A stretch of 64,000 bases of DNA from Alphaproteobacteria bacterium. GTDB lineage: Bacteria; Pseudomonadota; Alphaproteobacteria; Reyranellales; Reyranellaceae. Shown piece after piece: positions 50,374 through 56,849 of this stretch. Each line of letters opens with the position of its first letter. The first letter of the stretch is position 1. Under the pieces are notes generated by a model, which was not told the origin of the DNA, searched no databases, and was given only the letters and a program-made list of their open reading frames with translations. Location of the stretch: the NCBI GenBank assembly GCA_019635875.1, contig JAHBYP010000001.1:930001-994000 (forward strand), given 5' to 3'. Made by a program: the position numbers and the translations under genes.

Positions 50374-52332
50374 TTAGTATTTGATGATCGGCAGGTACGT
50401 GCGGTTGACCGGGCGAGCCTCGGAACCGCCTTCGCTGGTGGTGTCGCCCATCGTTGATCCGGCATTGACGTTGTTACCGCCGACACCACCCGCCAGCGTC
50501 GCGGCCGAATAGCCGTACTGGTGGAAGTGCGAGAGGTTCTGTGACGCCTGATACACGCCAACGGCGCGTCCCGACGCGGGCGCGCCACGGGCGAACAGGT
50601 CGCGATCATCGGGGAGGTTGAACGTCGTCGATCCGTCACCGAGTCCGAACAGGCTCCGGGTGTACGTGTGCGTACCCGACTGTGATCCGGACGTGTTGAT
50701 CGCGGTCCCTGCGGCATAGTTCACCTCGGAAGTCGCCAGTCGGAACGTGTTCGCATCCACGTAAATCACGAAGTATTCGTTACCAGCGGTGAGTCCGGTC
50801 GGTAGTGCTCCGGTGGTGGTGAGACGAAGTCGCTCACCCCCGTTGAATCCGTGCGCTGTACTGGTGACCACTCCGGGCGACGCAATCGTGATCGTGAACG
50901 TGACCCCCGTGAATCCCGGCTGTGTAACGAATAGGTCGAACAGATCGGCGTAGGTCGTGCGGGAGATCGCCGATCCATCCCGAACGAGATAGCCGGTCGG
51001 TGCGGTCAGACCGGGCCACCAGAACATCGAACCCACGAGGATCGCGTCCAGCGTGGTGGCGGGGTCCTTCCACGTTCCATCGCCGCACCAGAACGTCGAA
51101 GCGGTCGCACTCGTGCCGGAGTTGAGACGGCCCACAGGAATGTTGCCGCTCGAATCACTCAGGGTGTTCGCGCCCACGGTGATGGTCGATCCCGAGACGG
51201 TCAGGGATGAAGTCGTGAGCGGGGCGTTCGCGGAATCATCGGCGAGCCGAACGATCAGTCCGGTTCCGGATCGCTGGATCGATGGGAACGAACTGGTTGA
51301 ACCACCGAACTGGAGCCGGTTGAAATCGGTTCCCGCGTTGTCGTTGATCTGGAACACGCCATCGGCGTTCGCCGCGATCCATCCCCGATTCGAGAACAGG
51401 AACACGCCCTCAGCGTCCGCGTAGAACTCCTCCGCAAACAACGGCGCATTCGCGGAGTTGTCGGCGAGTTTCACCCCGAGCATATGGGTGAACCGGTTCA
51501 GGGCGGGATAGCTCGCCGTGGTTCCGCCAAACTGGAGCAGGCTGAAATCCGTACCGGCCGCGTTGGACAGGCGAACGGCTCCATCACTGGGGCTGGTCAT
51601 GATCGAGCGCGATCCGAACCCAATCGAGTCGGACGAACCCGCCACGAGATCACCCCCGGTGATCGTTCCGGTGGTGGTGAGCGTGCCCGATCCGAGATCG
51701 ATGGCGGAGGGCAGAGAGATGGTTGGGTTGCCGCTCGCCCCGTCACCGTTCGTCACGGTGATCTGATTGGTTGTACCAGTCAGGGTTCGTGCGGCTGCGG
51801 TCCCCGAGCCGGTGCGGGCGATCAGCCCGTTCGAGCCGATGTCGTTGATCGCGGTCAAGATCGGGGTCACGTCGGGGTTCGAGTAGAGGACCGCGTCGCC
51901 GTCCGCGTCGAATCCGATCAGCTTCGCGGCCCGGTCCGTGGCGTCCTCGCCCAGCGTCAGCACGGCGGAACCACCAATCGCGGACGGGTTGAACTCGACC
52001 ATGTGATCGAGCCGGTTCATCGCCTGTCCAACTAGGATGTAGAGGCGATCCAGATCGGCGTTGATATCGGTATGATGGAACGGTCCAACCGCCTGATAGT
52101 CGATCAGCCGATCCGCTTCCATGTTGCGGAGCGCAATGACGATTTCCGCATCGTTGGCCGGCGCCGACACGAACGTCAGTTCGTCATCCGCCACGGTGTA
52201 ATCGGTGGTGATCGTCTTCTCGACCTGATCGACGTACACGGCCAGATCGCCGCTATCCTCGAACGGGAACGTGATCGTGAAAACTGTTTGGACCCCGTTC
52301 CCGGAGTACGTGTTCTTGGGCGTTACGGCCAT
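50374..52332 (-). CDS. tail fibre protein with T7-like N-terminal and collar domains
   Basis: A 652-residue receptor-binding fibre. Residues 1-110 match the T7 gp17-type tail-attachment domain (KNTYSGNGVQTVFTITFPFE, VYVDQVEKTITTDYTVADDE, LDRLYILVGQAMNRLDHM). The middle is Ser/Thr/Gly-rich and repetitive: FSLLQFGGTTASYPALNRFT and FNRLQFGGSTSSFPSIQRSG are duplicate units about 60 residues apart. The C-terminal part is a phage tail collar domain (GSMFWWPGLTAPTGYLVRDG, LGDGSTTFNLPDDRDLFARG) with tip EARPVNRTYLPIIKY. It probably sets host range; the duplicated units suggest repeat expansion. Confidence 0.87.
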   Translation of the reverse strand: MAVTPKNTYSGNGVQTVFTITFPFEDSGDLAVYVDQVEKTITTDYTVADDELTFVSAPANDAEIVIALRNMEADRLIDYQAVGPFHHTDINADLDRLYILVGQAMNRLDHMVEFNPSAIGGSAVLTLGEDATDRAAKLIGFDADGDAVLYSNPDVTPILTAINDIGSNGLIARTGSGTAAARTLTGTTNQITVTNGDGASGNPTISLPSAIDLGSGTLTTTGTITGGDLVAGSSDSIGFGSRSIMTSPSDGAVRLSNAAGTDFSLLQFGGTTASYPALNRFTHMLGVKLADNSANAPLFAEEFYADAEGVFLFSNRGWIAANADGVFQINDNAGTDFNRLQFGGSTSSFPSIQRSGTGLIVRLADDSANAPLTTSSLTVSGSTITVGANTLSDSSGNIPVGRLNSGTSATASTFWCGDGTWKDPATTLDAILVGSMFWWPGLTAPTGYLVRDGSAISRTTYADLFDLFVTQPGFTGVTFTITIASPGVVTSTAHGFNGGERLRLTTTGALPTGLTAGNEYFVIYVDANTFRLATSEVNYAAGTAINTSGSQSGTHTYTRSLFGLGDGSTTFNLPDDRDLFARGAPASGRAVGVYQASQNLSHFHQYGYSAATLAGGVGGNNVNAGSTMGDTTSEGGSEARPVNRTYLPIIKY

Positions 52333-52364
52333 GTTTGGATGCGTCCATGTTTGAATGACGCATC

Positions 52365-52370
52365 TATTTA
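52365..52370 (-). promoter_or_regulatory. phage late promoter-like motif GATAAATA, tail fibre unit
   Basis: A minus-strand TAAATA element 33-38 bases before the tail fibre ATG. The copied segment CATGTTTGGATGCGTCC/CATGTTTGAATGACGC between motif and start is a short tandem duplication. Confidence 0.55.
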
Positions 52371-52410
52371 TCGAGCGGCGATCAGCCTCGCGGCCGGGGC
52401 GTTTTCGTTT

Positions 52411-52647
52411 TCAGATTCTCACGCGGATCGTGAGCGGGGCGTCTGGTTGGATTCGTTGGGTGCCATCATCGGCGAACGCCGGTTGGATCAGTTTGATGAC
52501 CTTCATACACGAGGGACAGTCCACCTCGACATCGATCAGACCGATCAGGTCGAGGGTGAAGACGATCAGCAACCATGCGACCACACCCGCCAGCATGATC
52601 GAGCGGATGTTGGTGATGATGAACTGGACACGCTCCCACATGCTCAT
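52411..52647 (-). CDS. small membrane protein of lysis-type cassette
   Basis: A 78-residue protein with one transmembrane helix (IMLAGVVAWLLIVFTLDLIG) followed by a CPSC pair and a short soluble tail (QPAFADDGTQRIQPDAPLTI). It starts with ATGA overlap on the 52-residue gene. The CxxC could form a disulphide or bind metal outside the membrane. It could be a spanin-like or holin-regulating component, but no signature proves it. Confidence 0.55.
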   Translation of the reverse strand: MSMWERVQFIITNIRSIMLAGVVAWLLIVFTLDLIGLIDVEVDCPSCMKVIKLIQPAFADDGTQRIQPDAPLTIRVRI

Positions 52648-52802
52648 CGGGTGTAGACGCTCAAATCGGACAGGAACGCGTTATGCGCGCGATCCGCCTT
52701 CATCTTGTCGACCACGAACAACGTGGTGAGTCCGATCATGCTGACGAACAGCACTATCGCGAGGATCGACGCGGCACCGTCGAGAGCGCGGCGGGCGGTC
52801 AT
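52644..52802 (-). CDS. small single-pass membrane protein of lysis-type cassette
   Basis: A 52-residue gene found by reading the gap between two longer genes. It starts with an ATG overlapping the upstream stop (TGATG) and its stop overlaps the downstream start (ATGA). The product has a short basic N-terminus (MTARRALDG), one hydrophobic helix (AASILAIVLFVSMIGLTTLF) and a charged tail (VVDKMKADRAHNAFLSDLSV). The tight double overlap supports it being real. The function is unknown; membrane topology and position fit a holin partner. Confidence 0.6.
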   Translation of the reverse strand: MTARRALDGAASILAIVLFVSMIGLTTLFVVDKMKADRAHNAFLSDLSVYTR

Positions 52803-53146
52803 CAGATCAGACCCCACACGAGGATCGATCCCACGCTCAGGAACGCCCCGAGGCCGGTCGCGAGTGCGGTCCAGAGTGATCCCCGGGCGATCCCGCGATG
52901 GCCCATGAGGGCGGCTTGCTTCCCGACGTAACTGGAGAATCCAGATACGAGCGCAAAGAGTAGGGCGATGATCGTCCCGTACGTGGTGAACGTGGCGAGG
53001 AACGGGGCGGCGATCACCACGGCGAGGATCAGCGCGTATCCACCGAGAATCACCCCGGCCTGAGTCACGGCGACGGTCAGGTCATCGCGGTTCGCGGGGC
53101 CGATCACCTCGACCAACGGAATGTAAAGTTCTTCTCTCTCAGACAT
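52802..53146 (-). CDS. putative holin-like membrane protein
   Basis: A 114-residue protein with about three hydrophobic helices (VILGGYALILAVVIAAPFLA, YGTIIALLFALVSGFSSYVG, ALATGLGAFLSVGSILVWGL). It lies between the large terminase and tail fibre genes, the region where T7-like phages keep holin and spanin genes. Size and helices fit a class I-like holin. No endolysin gene was found beside it or elsewhere in the prophage, so the lysis role is uncertain. Confidence 0.55.
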   Translation of the reverse strand: MSEREELYIPLVEVIGPANRDDLTVAVTQAGVILGGYALILAVVIAAPFLATFTTYGTIIALLFALVSGFSSYVGKQAALMGHRGIARGSLWTALATGLGAFLSVGSILVWGLI

Positions 53147-53173
53147 GCGGACACCTCAACTTGAATGTGTCCG

Positions 53174-53179
53174 TATTTA
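53174..53179 (-). promoter_or_regulatory. phage late promoter-like motif GCTAAATA, membrane-protein unit
   Basis: A minus-strand TAAATA element 28-33 bases before the holin-like start and directly after the terminase stop. Confidence 0.55.
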
Positions 53180-53181
53180 GC

Positions 53182-54738
53182 TCACCACATCGAACTTCGG
53201 GGGGCGTCGAACTGGCTCGTGTACGAGCGGGCCGGGCTGGTGATCGGTCCCCGGTTCCACCCGAGCCGTTCGAGGTTCGAGCCGGCCCGTGCGCCCAACG
53301 GGCGGAGCCGGGCGATAGCGAGGGCGGCGGAATCGAGATGATCGTCGAGATCACGTCGGTTCTTCACGCACGCGGGGAAGTTCGCGGCCTGATCGAGGAA
53401 GGCTTGCGGGATCGACTTGTGAACGTGGAACCGACGCGACGCGATCAGATGAGCGAGGGCGAGTTCGATTCGCATCGCCTTATCCTTCACCGTATGTTCG
53501 GGGATCGCCTGAACCGCGTATCCCTTAGAGACCGCATAGTTTTTGAAATCGGTGTGAAGCTGGCGGAACACGTTCGTCTCAATCGTGATCCGACCGAGGC
53601 GGAACTGTTTCATCAGATCGAGAACGACGGCGAACTGAGGGACGAATCCGTCCTTATCGACGGCGGGTAACTTGACCTGACGGTGAAGGTGAACGTTGTC
53701 TTTCGCGTCCCGCAGCACCAGCGAAACGACCGAGTCGTCCTTTCCGCTGAATCCTTCGCTCGGGTCCCATGCGATTTCGATATCCGTGATCTGAGCGTCA
53801 CCGAGTTTGTAGACGCGTTGGGCGAATGCGCCGATCTCAGCGTGGGTGAGTTCGGTCTCGTACTCGACGATCTGCGACAGTGCCATCCCCTGAGTGGTCA
53901 TGTTCGCGGGGATCAGCATGTATTGGGATTCAAAGTACGCCTGTCCGGACTCTTTGATGATCGAGGCGATCTCATCGTCATCGTACCGGTCCGGCCATGC
54001 GTAAACGCGAGCCTCGTTCTCGTCCTCGGTGTAGACCGGGACGAGATGGCGTTCGACTTCGGGGTCCGCCAAGAGCGGCGTGTACATGCTCTTTTGAACG
54101 CTCGTGTGCGGGGTCCCGACGAACAGTCTCATCCGCGAGATCGCGCGAAGTTCGCGGAGGCAATCCCTTAGCTTCTGTTGATCCTTCGGGGTCGCCACCG
54201 ATTGGGGGACTTCGAGATCGTCCGCGACGACCAGCTTGGCGTGGTTCCCGGTGATCTTGCCGTCGAGGCTGAGCGCCATCACCGAATATTCGTTCGGACC
54301 ACCATCACGGTTCACGTTGAACTTCGTGGTCTGCCACGTGTTGCCGCGTTCGCCCTGTGGCACGAGGTACGCACATCGGGGGTGCGTCTCAATGCACGTC
54401 CGGATGAAGTGGGCGTTCTTCTCCGCCAGCGAATGGACCGAACTGATCGTGATCGCGGTGAAGTAGGGATCACGGTACAGGCGCCACGCGATATAGATGC
54501 AAACGATGTACGATTTCGACGCCTCGCGGAACGCCTGCAACAGTCGCCGTGGACACGTCTGAGTGTCTTCCAACCAGACGCAGATCAGTTCGTGGAACTC
54601 CGGAGTGGGGAGAATCTCGTCCGGCTGGTTCCGTCGCTGAATCTCTTGGTATTCGAGAAAGAACTCACGGAACCCGATCATCGTCGCCGGATCGGGCGGG
54701 GGCGGGATCGGCTTTTTCTTGCTCTTGGCGACCGCCAT
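53182..54738 (-). CDS. terminase large subunit (T7 gp19-like)
   Basis: The packaging motor and nuclease, 518 residues. The ATPase part has the T7-type P-loop variant around LQAFREASKSYIVC and Walker B KLVVADDLEVPQ, with the coupling motif FVGTPHT. The nuclease part contains acidic residues in EIAWDPSEGFSGKDDSVV, TIETN and DDHLDSAALA. It starts with TGATG overlap on the small terminase stop. T7-type terminases normally cut concatemers with short terminal repeats, so circular permutation is not expected. Confidence 0.9.
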   Translation of the reverse strand: MAVAKSKKKPIPPPPDPATMIGFREFFLEYQEIQRRNQPDEILPTPEFHELICVWLEDTQTCPRRLLQAFREASKSYIVCIYIAWRLYRDPYFTAITISSVHSLAEKNAHFIRTCIETHPRCAYLVPQGERGNTWQTTKFNVNRDGGPNEYSVMALSLDGKITGNHAKLVVADDLEVPQSVATPKDQQKLRDCLRELRAISRMRLFVGTPHTSVQKSMYTPLLADPEVERHLVPVYTEDENEARVYAWPDRYDDDEIASIIKESGQAYFESQYMLIPANMTTQGMALSQIVEYETELTHAEIGAFAQRVYKLGDAQITDIEIAWDPSEGFSGKDDSVVSLVLRDAKDNVHLHRQVKLPAVDKDGFVPQFAVVLDLMKQFRLGRITIETNVFRQLHTDFKNYAVSKGYAVQAIPEHTVKDKAMRIELALAHLIASRRFHVHKSIPQAFLDQAANFPACVKNRRDLDDHLDSAALAIARLRPLGARAGSNLERLGWNRGPITSPARSYTSQFDAPRSSMW

Positions 54739-55175
54739 CAGTCGTCATCCTCGACCGGGCGCGACTTCATCCGTTCCAGCTTCGCGCGGAGTTCCGCGTC
54801 CCGCGCGGCGGTCGCCTCGGGATCGGGCGCGGTGATCTGGATCACCGGGGCGGGTTCCGGATCGGGATCGGGTTCGTTCGGCGCGGGGACGGTTCGATCT
54901 GCGGTGAGATCGAGGATCGCCTGAATCTCGCGGATCACCTCGGTCCGGCGACGCGACCGGGCTTGCCCGATGTATTCGCGCTGACTGTGGGCTTTGAGAA
55001 TCTGTTCCGCCGCGTTCCTATCCGTGGGGTTGATCCGGGGAATCTCCGGGAGCGGATCGGTGCGGAGTTGATCGAGTTCCACCAAGCCGAGATCGAACGC
55101 CCGATCCAGCACCGGGCGGAGCCGTTCGAGCATTCGCGGATCATGGCGGACGTGGAGGTACGAGGCACGGGACAT
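54738..55175 (-). CDS. terminase small subunit-like protein
   Basis: A 145-residue protein next to and overlapping the large terminase, as expected for the DNA-recognition subunit. It has a helical N-terminal half (LHVRHDPRMLERLRPVLDRA, AEQILKAHSQREYIGQARSR) and an acidic, Pro-rich C-terminus ending EDDD. No clear HTH signature, so the call rests on context. The start codon sits 5 bases after a TAAATA promoter motif and has no Shine-Dalgarno, so the mRNA may be leaderless. Confidence 0.7.
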   Translation of the reverse strand: MSRASYLHVRHDPRMLERLRPVLDRAFDLGLVELDQLRTDPLPEIPRINPTDRNAAEQILKAHSQREYIGQARSRRRTEVIREIQAILDLTADRTVPAPNEPDPDPEPAPVIQITAPDPEATAARDAELRAKLERMKSRPVEDDD

Positions 55176-55191
55176 GCCGATATTTATCGGC
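55176..55191 (-). promoter_or_regulatory. terminase promoter motif inside a 16-bp palindrome
   Basis: GCCGATATTTATCGGC is a dyad of two 7-bp arms around TT. It contains the minus-strand element GATAAATA and abuts the ATG of the small terminase. On the other side, a related TAAGTA at 55235 precedes the plus-strand 187-residue gene. A protein bound here would shut off packaging genes. Confidence 0.55.
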
Positions 55192-55246
55192 CCGCGAGAA
55201 TCGCCCGGTTTGAACAGGGTTTCCGCGACGGTCCGCTAAGTATGGG

Positions 55247-55810
55247 ATGATGATCGATGTACGAATGAACGTGTCCGACCGTGATCTCAGACGGAACCGT
55301 GAACCCGAAGGTCTAATCTGTGTGGGCGGGTTCATGCATGGCGAACGTATCCGCGACGTGCCCGTGCGGGACTGGCGGTCGGAACGGGACTACGCGAGGG
55401 ATTGTCTGCGGCAGACCTACCGGGTGTGGCTGCCGGAACCCGGGTTGACGTTCAGCCCGACCGATCCGGTCGAGATCGAGGCGACCATCCAGACGATCAC
55501 GTACGAGATTCGCGACGTGTTCGGGCTCACCTATCTGGAGGGACCCGACTGTGTGTTGTCCCGGATGTTGCCGGTCTTCGCCCGTGAACCCGCGATGAAC
55601 GAGTTCATCCACGCGCGATGGTTCGAGCGGGACCGGACCGCGCTGATCGAACGCGATCTCGCCCACCTCCGGTACGTGTTCGCCCAGACCATCACCTACA
55701 CGATGGGATTCCCGATCCATCTGGACGATGAGTTCCGCATCCACGCGCGGGAGGCTCGGGATCAGTTCATCCTGTTCGATGATCCCCGGTTTGGAGATTT
55801 CGCCGGGTAG
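55247..55810 (+). CDS. hypothetical phage protein near attR
   Basis: A 187-residue protein on the plus strand, divergent from the terminase operon and the only rightward gene in this part. It is acidic and aromatic-rich (FMHGERIRDVPVRDWRSERD, YRVWLPEPGLTFSPTDPVEI, THTYEIR-like ITYEIRDVFGLTYLEGPDCV, IHLDDEFRIHAREARDQFIL). No family is recognised. A TAAGTA one mismatch from the late motif lies 12 bases upstream, and the Shine-Dalgarno is weak (TATGGG). Being next to attR and transcribed apart from the structural genes, it may be a lysogeny-expressed accessory gene. Confidence 0.62.
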   Translation: MMIDVRMNVSDRDLRRNREPEGLICVGGFMHGERIRDVPVRDWRSERDYARDCLRQTYRVWLPEPGLTFSPTDPVEIEATIQTITYEIRDVFGLTYLEGPDCVLSRMLPVFAREPAMNEFIHARWFERDRTALIERDLAHLRYVFAQTITYTMGFPIHLDDEFRIHAREARDQFILFDDPRFGDFAG

Positions 55811-55828
55811 GTTCGTGTACGATCCGTC

Positions 55829-55847
55829 TACAATCGGTGTACAGAAA
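55829..55847 (+). repeat. att-arm direct repeat, right copy
   Basis: TACAATCGGTGTACAGAAA matches the left copy at 25357-25376 except for one missing base. Nearby dyad CTCGTATACGAG (55857-55868) and GTGTAC (55815) parallel the left-end array. Probable integrase or excisionase arm sites. Confidence 0.55.
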
Positions 55848-55872
55848 TGTGGTCGATCTCGTATACGAGAGG

Positions 55873-55907
55873 TTCAAAAAGTCCTTATTTTACGGGCTCT
55901 TTTTGAA
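55873..55907. terminator. hairpin at the right prophage edge, probable bidirectional terminator
   Basis: TTCAAAAAG and CTTTTTGAA are exact complements, extended by CC/GG nearer the loop, around an AT-rich loop. The A-stem/T-stem form works in both directions. It would stop transcripts entering from the orphaned host tRNA promoter and transcripts leaving from the 187-residue gene. Confidence 0.6.
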
Positions 55908-55915
55908 GACACGGC

Positions 55916-55955
55916 GAATCAAAATCCGCTGCCTTACCACTTGGCTACGCCCCAT
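55916..55955 (-). pseudogene. attR core: orphaned 5' half of tRNA-Gln
   Basis: These 40 bases are identical to 25270-25309 and represent the host's original 5' half of the tRNA gene through the anticodon. The 3' half is missing: after GATTC the sequence continues with phage DNA. It cannot make a functional tRNA. It marks the right end of the prophage. Confidence 0.93.
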
Positions 55956-55970
55956 CGTGAAGGCGGCCGG

Positions 55971-55999
55971 ACCATACTGATGGCTGTCCGTGCTGGCAA
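55971..55999 (-). promoter_or_regulatory. original tRNA-Gln promoter, now orphaned
   Basis: On the minus strand TTGCCA (55994-55999) and TATGGT (55971-55976) are separated by exactly 17 bases and point at the half-tRNA 16 bases further on. This is the sigma70-type promoter that would have driven tRNA-Gln before integration. It now reads into the prophage end. Confidence 0.65.
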
Positions 56000-56105
56000 C
56001 TATCGCTCCTTACCGGCGCCGCAATTGGCGCCGCGAAGGGCGTGCGGGAACGTCGGCCCGCGCCGTCACGTTTACCGGGACCCCCGCGTGTGAGGAGGAT
56101 TCCCC

Positions 56106-56573
56106 ATGAGGAAGAGTGTCCTGGCGCTGGCCCTGGCGACCGCCGCCGGCTCGGCCTTTGCCCAGACAACCACGCCGCCGACGGTCAGCCCCGGCGCCGT
56201 GTCGCCGCCTTCGGTCGGCACCGGTGGCGCGACCACGCCGCCAATGACTCCGCCATCGGTCGCCTCGCCCCAGGTCACGCCGCCAGCCAATCCGCCCGGC
56301 GTGACCCGGCAAGACCTCGCGACGCCGCCGACGCAGCCATCATCTCCGACATCGCCGATGCCACCGTCGATGACGACCACGCCGCCCGCGGCATCCGGCG
56401 GCCTGAGCACTGCTGCCGAGGCGCGGGCTCGCGCGCGCATCGAGCGCGATGGCTACACCAATGTGACCGGCCTGAGCCGGAGCGCCGACGGCGTCTGGCG
56501 GGGCACCGCGATGCGCGGCTCGACCTCGGTGCAGGTGATGGTCGACGCCCGCGGCAACGTCACCACCCAGTAG
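56106..56573 (+). CDS. secreted Pro/Thr-rich protein with small C-terminal domain
   Basis: A 155-residue protein with a signal peptide (MRKSVLALALATAAGSAFAQ, cleavage after AFA). A low-complexity Pro/Thr/Ser region of about 85 residues (repeats of TPPSV/SPP) follows, and then a C-terminal domain (ARARIERDGYTNVTGLSRSA, then VWRGTAMRGSTSVQVMVDAR) resembling a PepSY-like or YpmB-like small exported domain. GGAGGATTCCCC precedes the ATG. It is a periplasmic or outer-surface protein of unknown role, common in alphaproteobacteria. Confidence 0.7.
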   Translation: MRKSVLALALATAAGSAFAQTTTPPTVSPGAVSPPSVGTGGATTPPMTPPSVASPQVTPPANPPGVTRQDLATPPTQPSSPTSPMPPSMTTTPPAASGGLSTAAEARARARIERDGYTNVTGLSRSADGVWRGTAMRGSTSVQVMVDARGNVTTQ

Positions 56574-56633
56574 GAGGCCAGCAAGAGGCCGGGGCGGGGC
56601 CGCGTCGCGCCATCAACCGGAGGAAGCGGAACC

Positions 56634-56840
56634 ATGGCCAATTCGACCAGCGGCGGCGGCAATGGTGGTCTCTGTTTCATCGTCGGCGCCATCACCATCG
56701 CGGTGGTCGTGATCATCGCCATCCTCACCGGCGCGATCAGCATCACCGGCCCGAGCGGCGGAGATGCCCAGACCGGCAAGCTAGACATCACGATCGAGCT
56801 GCCGAAGGCGCCGATCCCGCCGCCCGCGCCGCCAAGATAG
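56634..56840 (+). CDS. small membrane protein
   Basis: A 68-residue protein with ATG preceded by GGAGGAAGC. A short Gly-rich N-terminus (MANSTSGGGNGGLCF) leads to one transmembrane helix (IVGAITIAVVVIIAILTGAI), then a polar tail (TGKLDITIELPKAPIPPPAP). It follows the secreted protein gene by 60 bases and may share its transcript. No function recognised. Confidence 0.65.
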   Translation: MANSTSGGGNGGLCFIVGAITIAVVVIIAILTGAISITGPSGGDAQTGKLDITIELPKAPIPPPAPPR

Positions 56841-56849
56841 CGCGATGCC

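Larger units (their letters stand above)
25270..55955. mobile_element. temperate podovirus-like prophage integrated in tRNA-Gln
   Basis: It is bounded by 40-bp direct repeats made of the tRNA 5' half, with a tyrosine integrase at the left edge reading inward. The interior has T7-like virion genes (tail tubular A and B, internal virion proteins, portal, scaffold, capsid, tail fibre, T7-type large terminase), and codon usage and intergenic motifs unlike the host arms. All virion genes look full length, so the particle module appears intact. I could not recognise DNA polymerase, helicase/primase, RNA polymerase, endolysin or a CI-like repressor. About 30.7 kb is small for this group, which typically carries replication genes. 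Confidence 0.93.
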
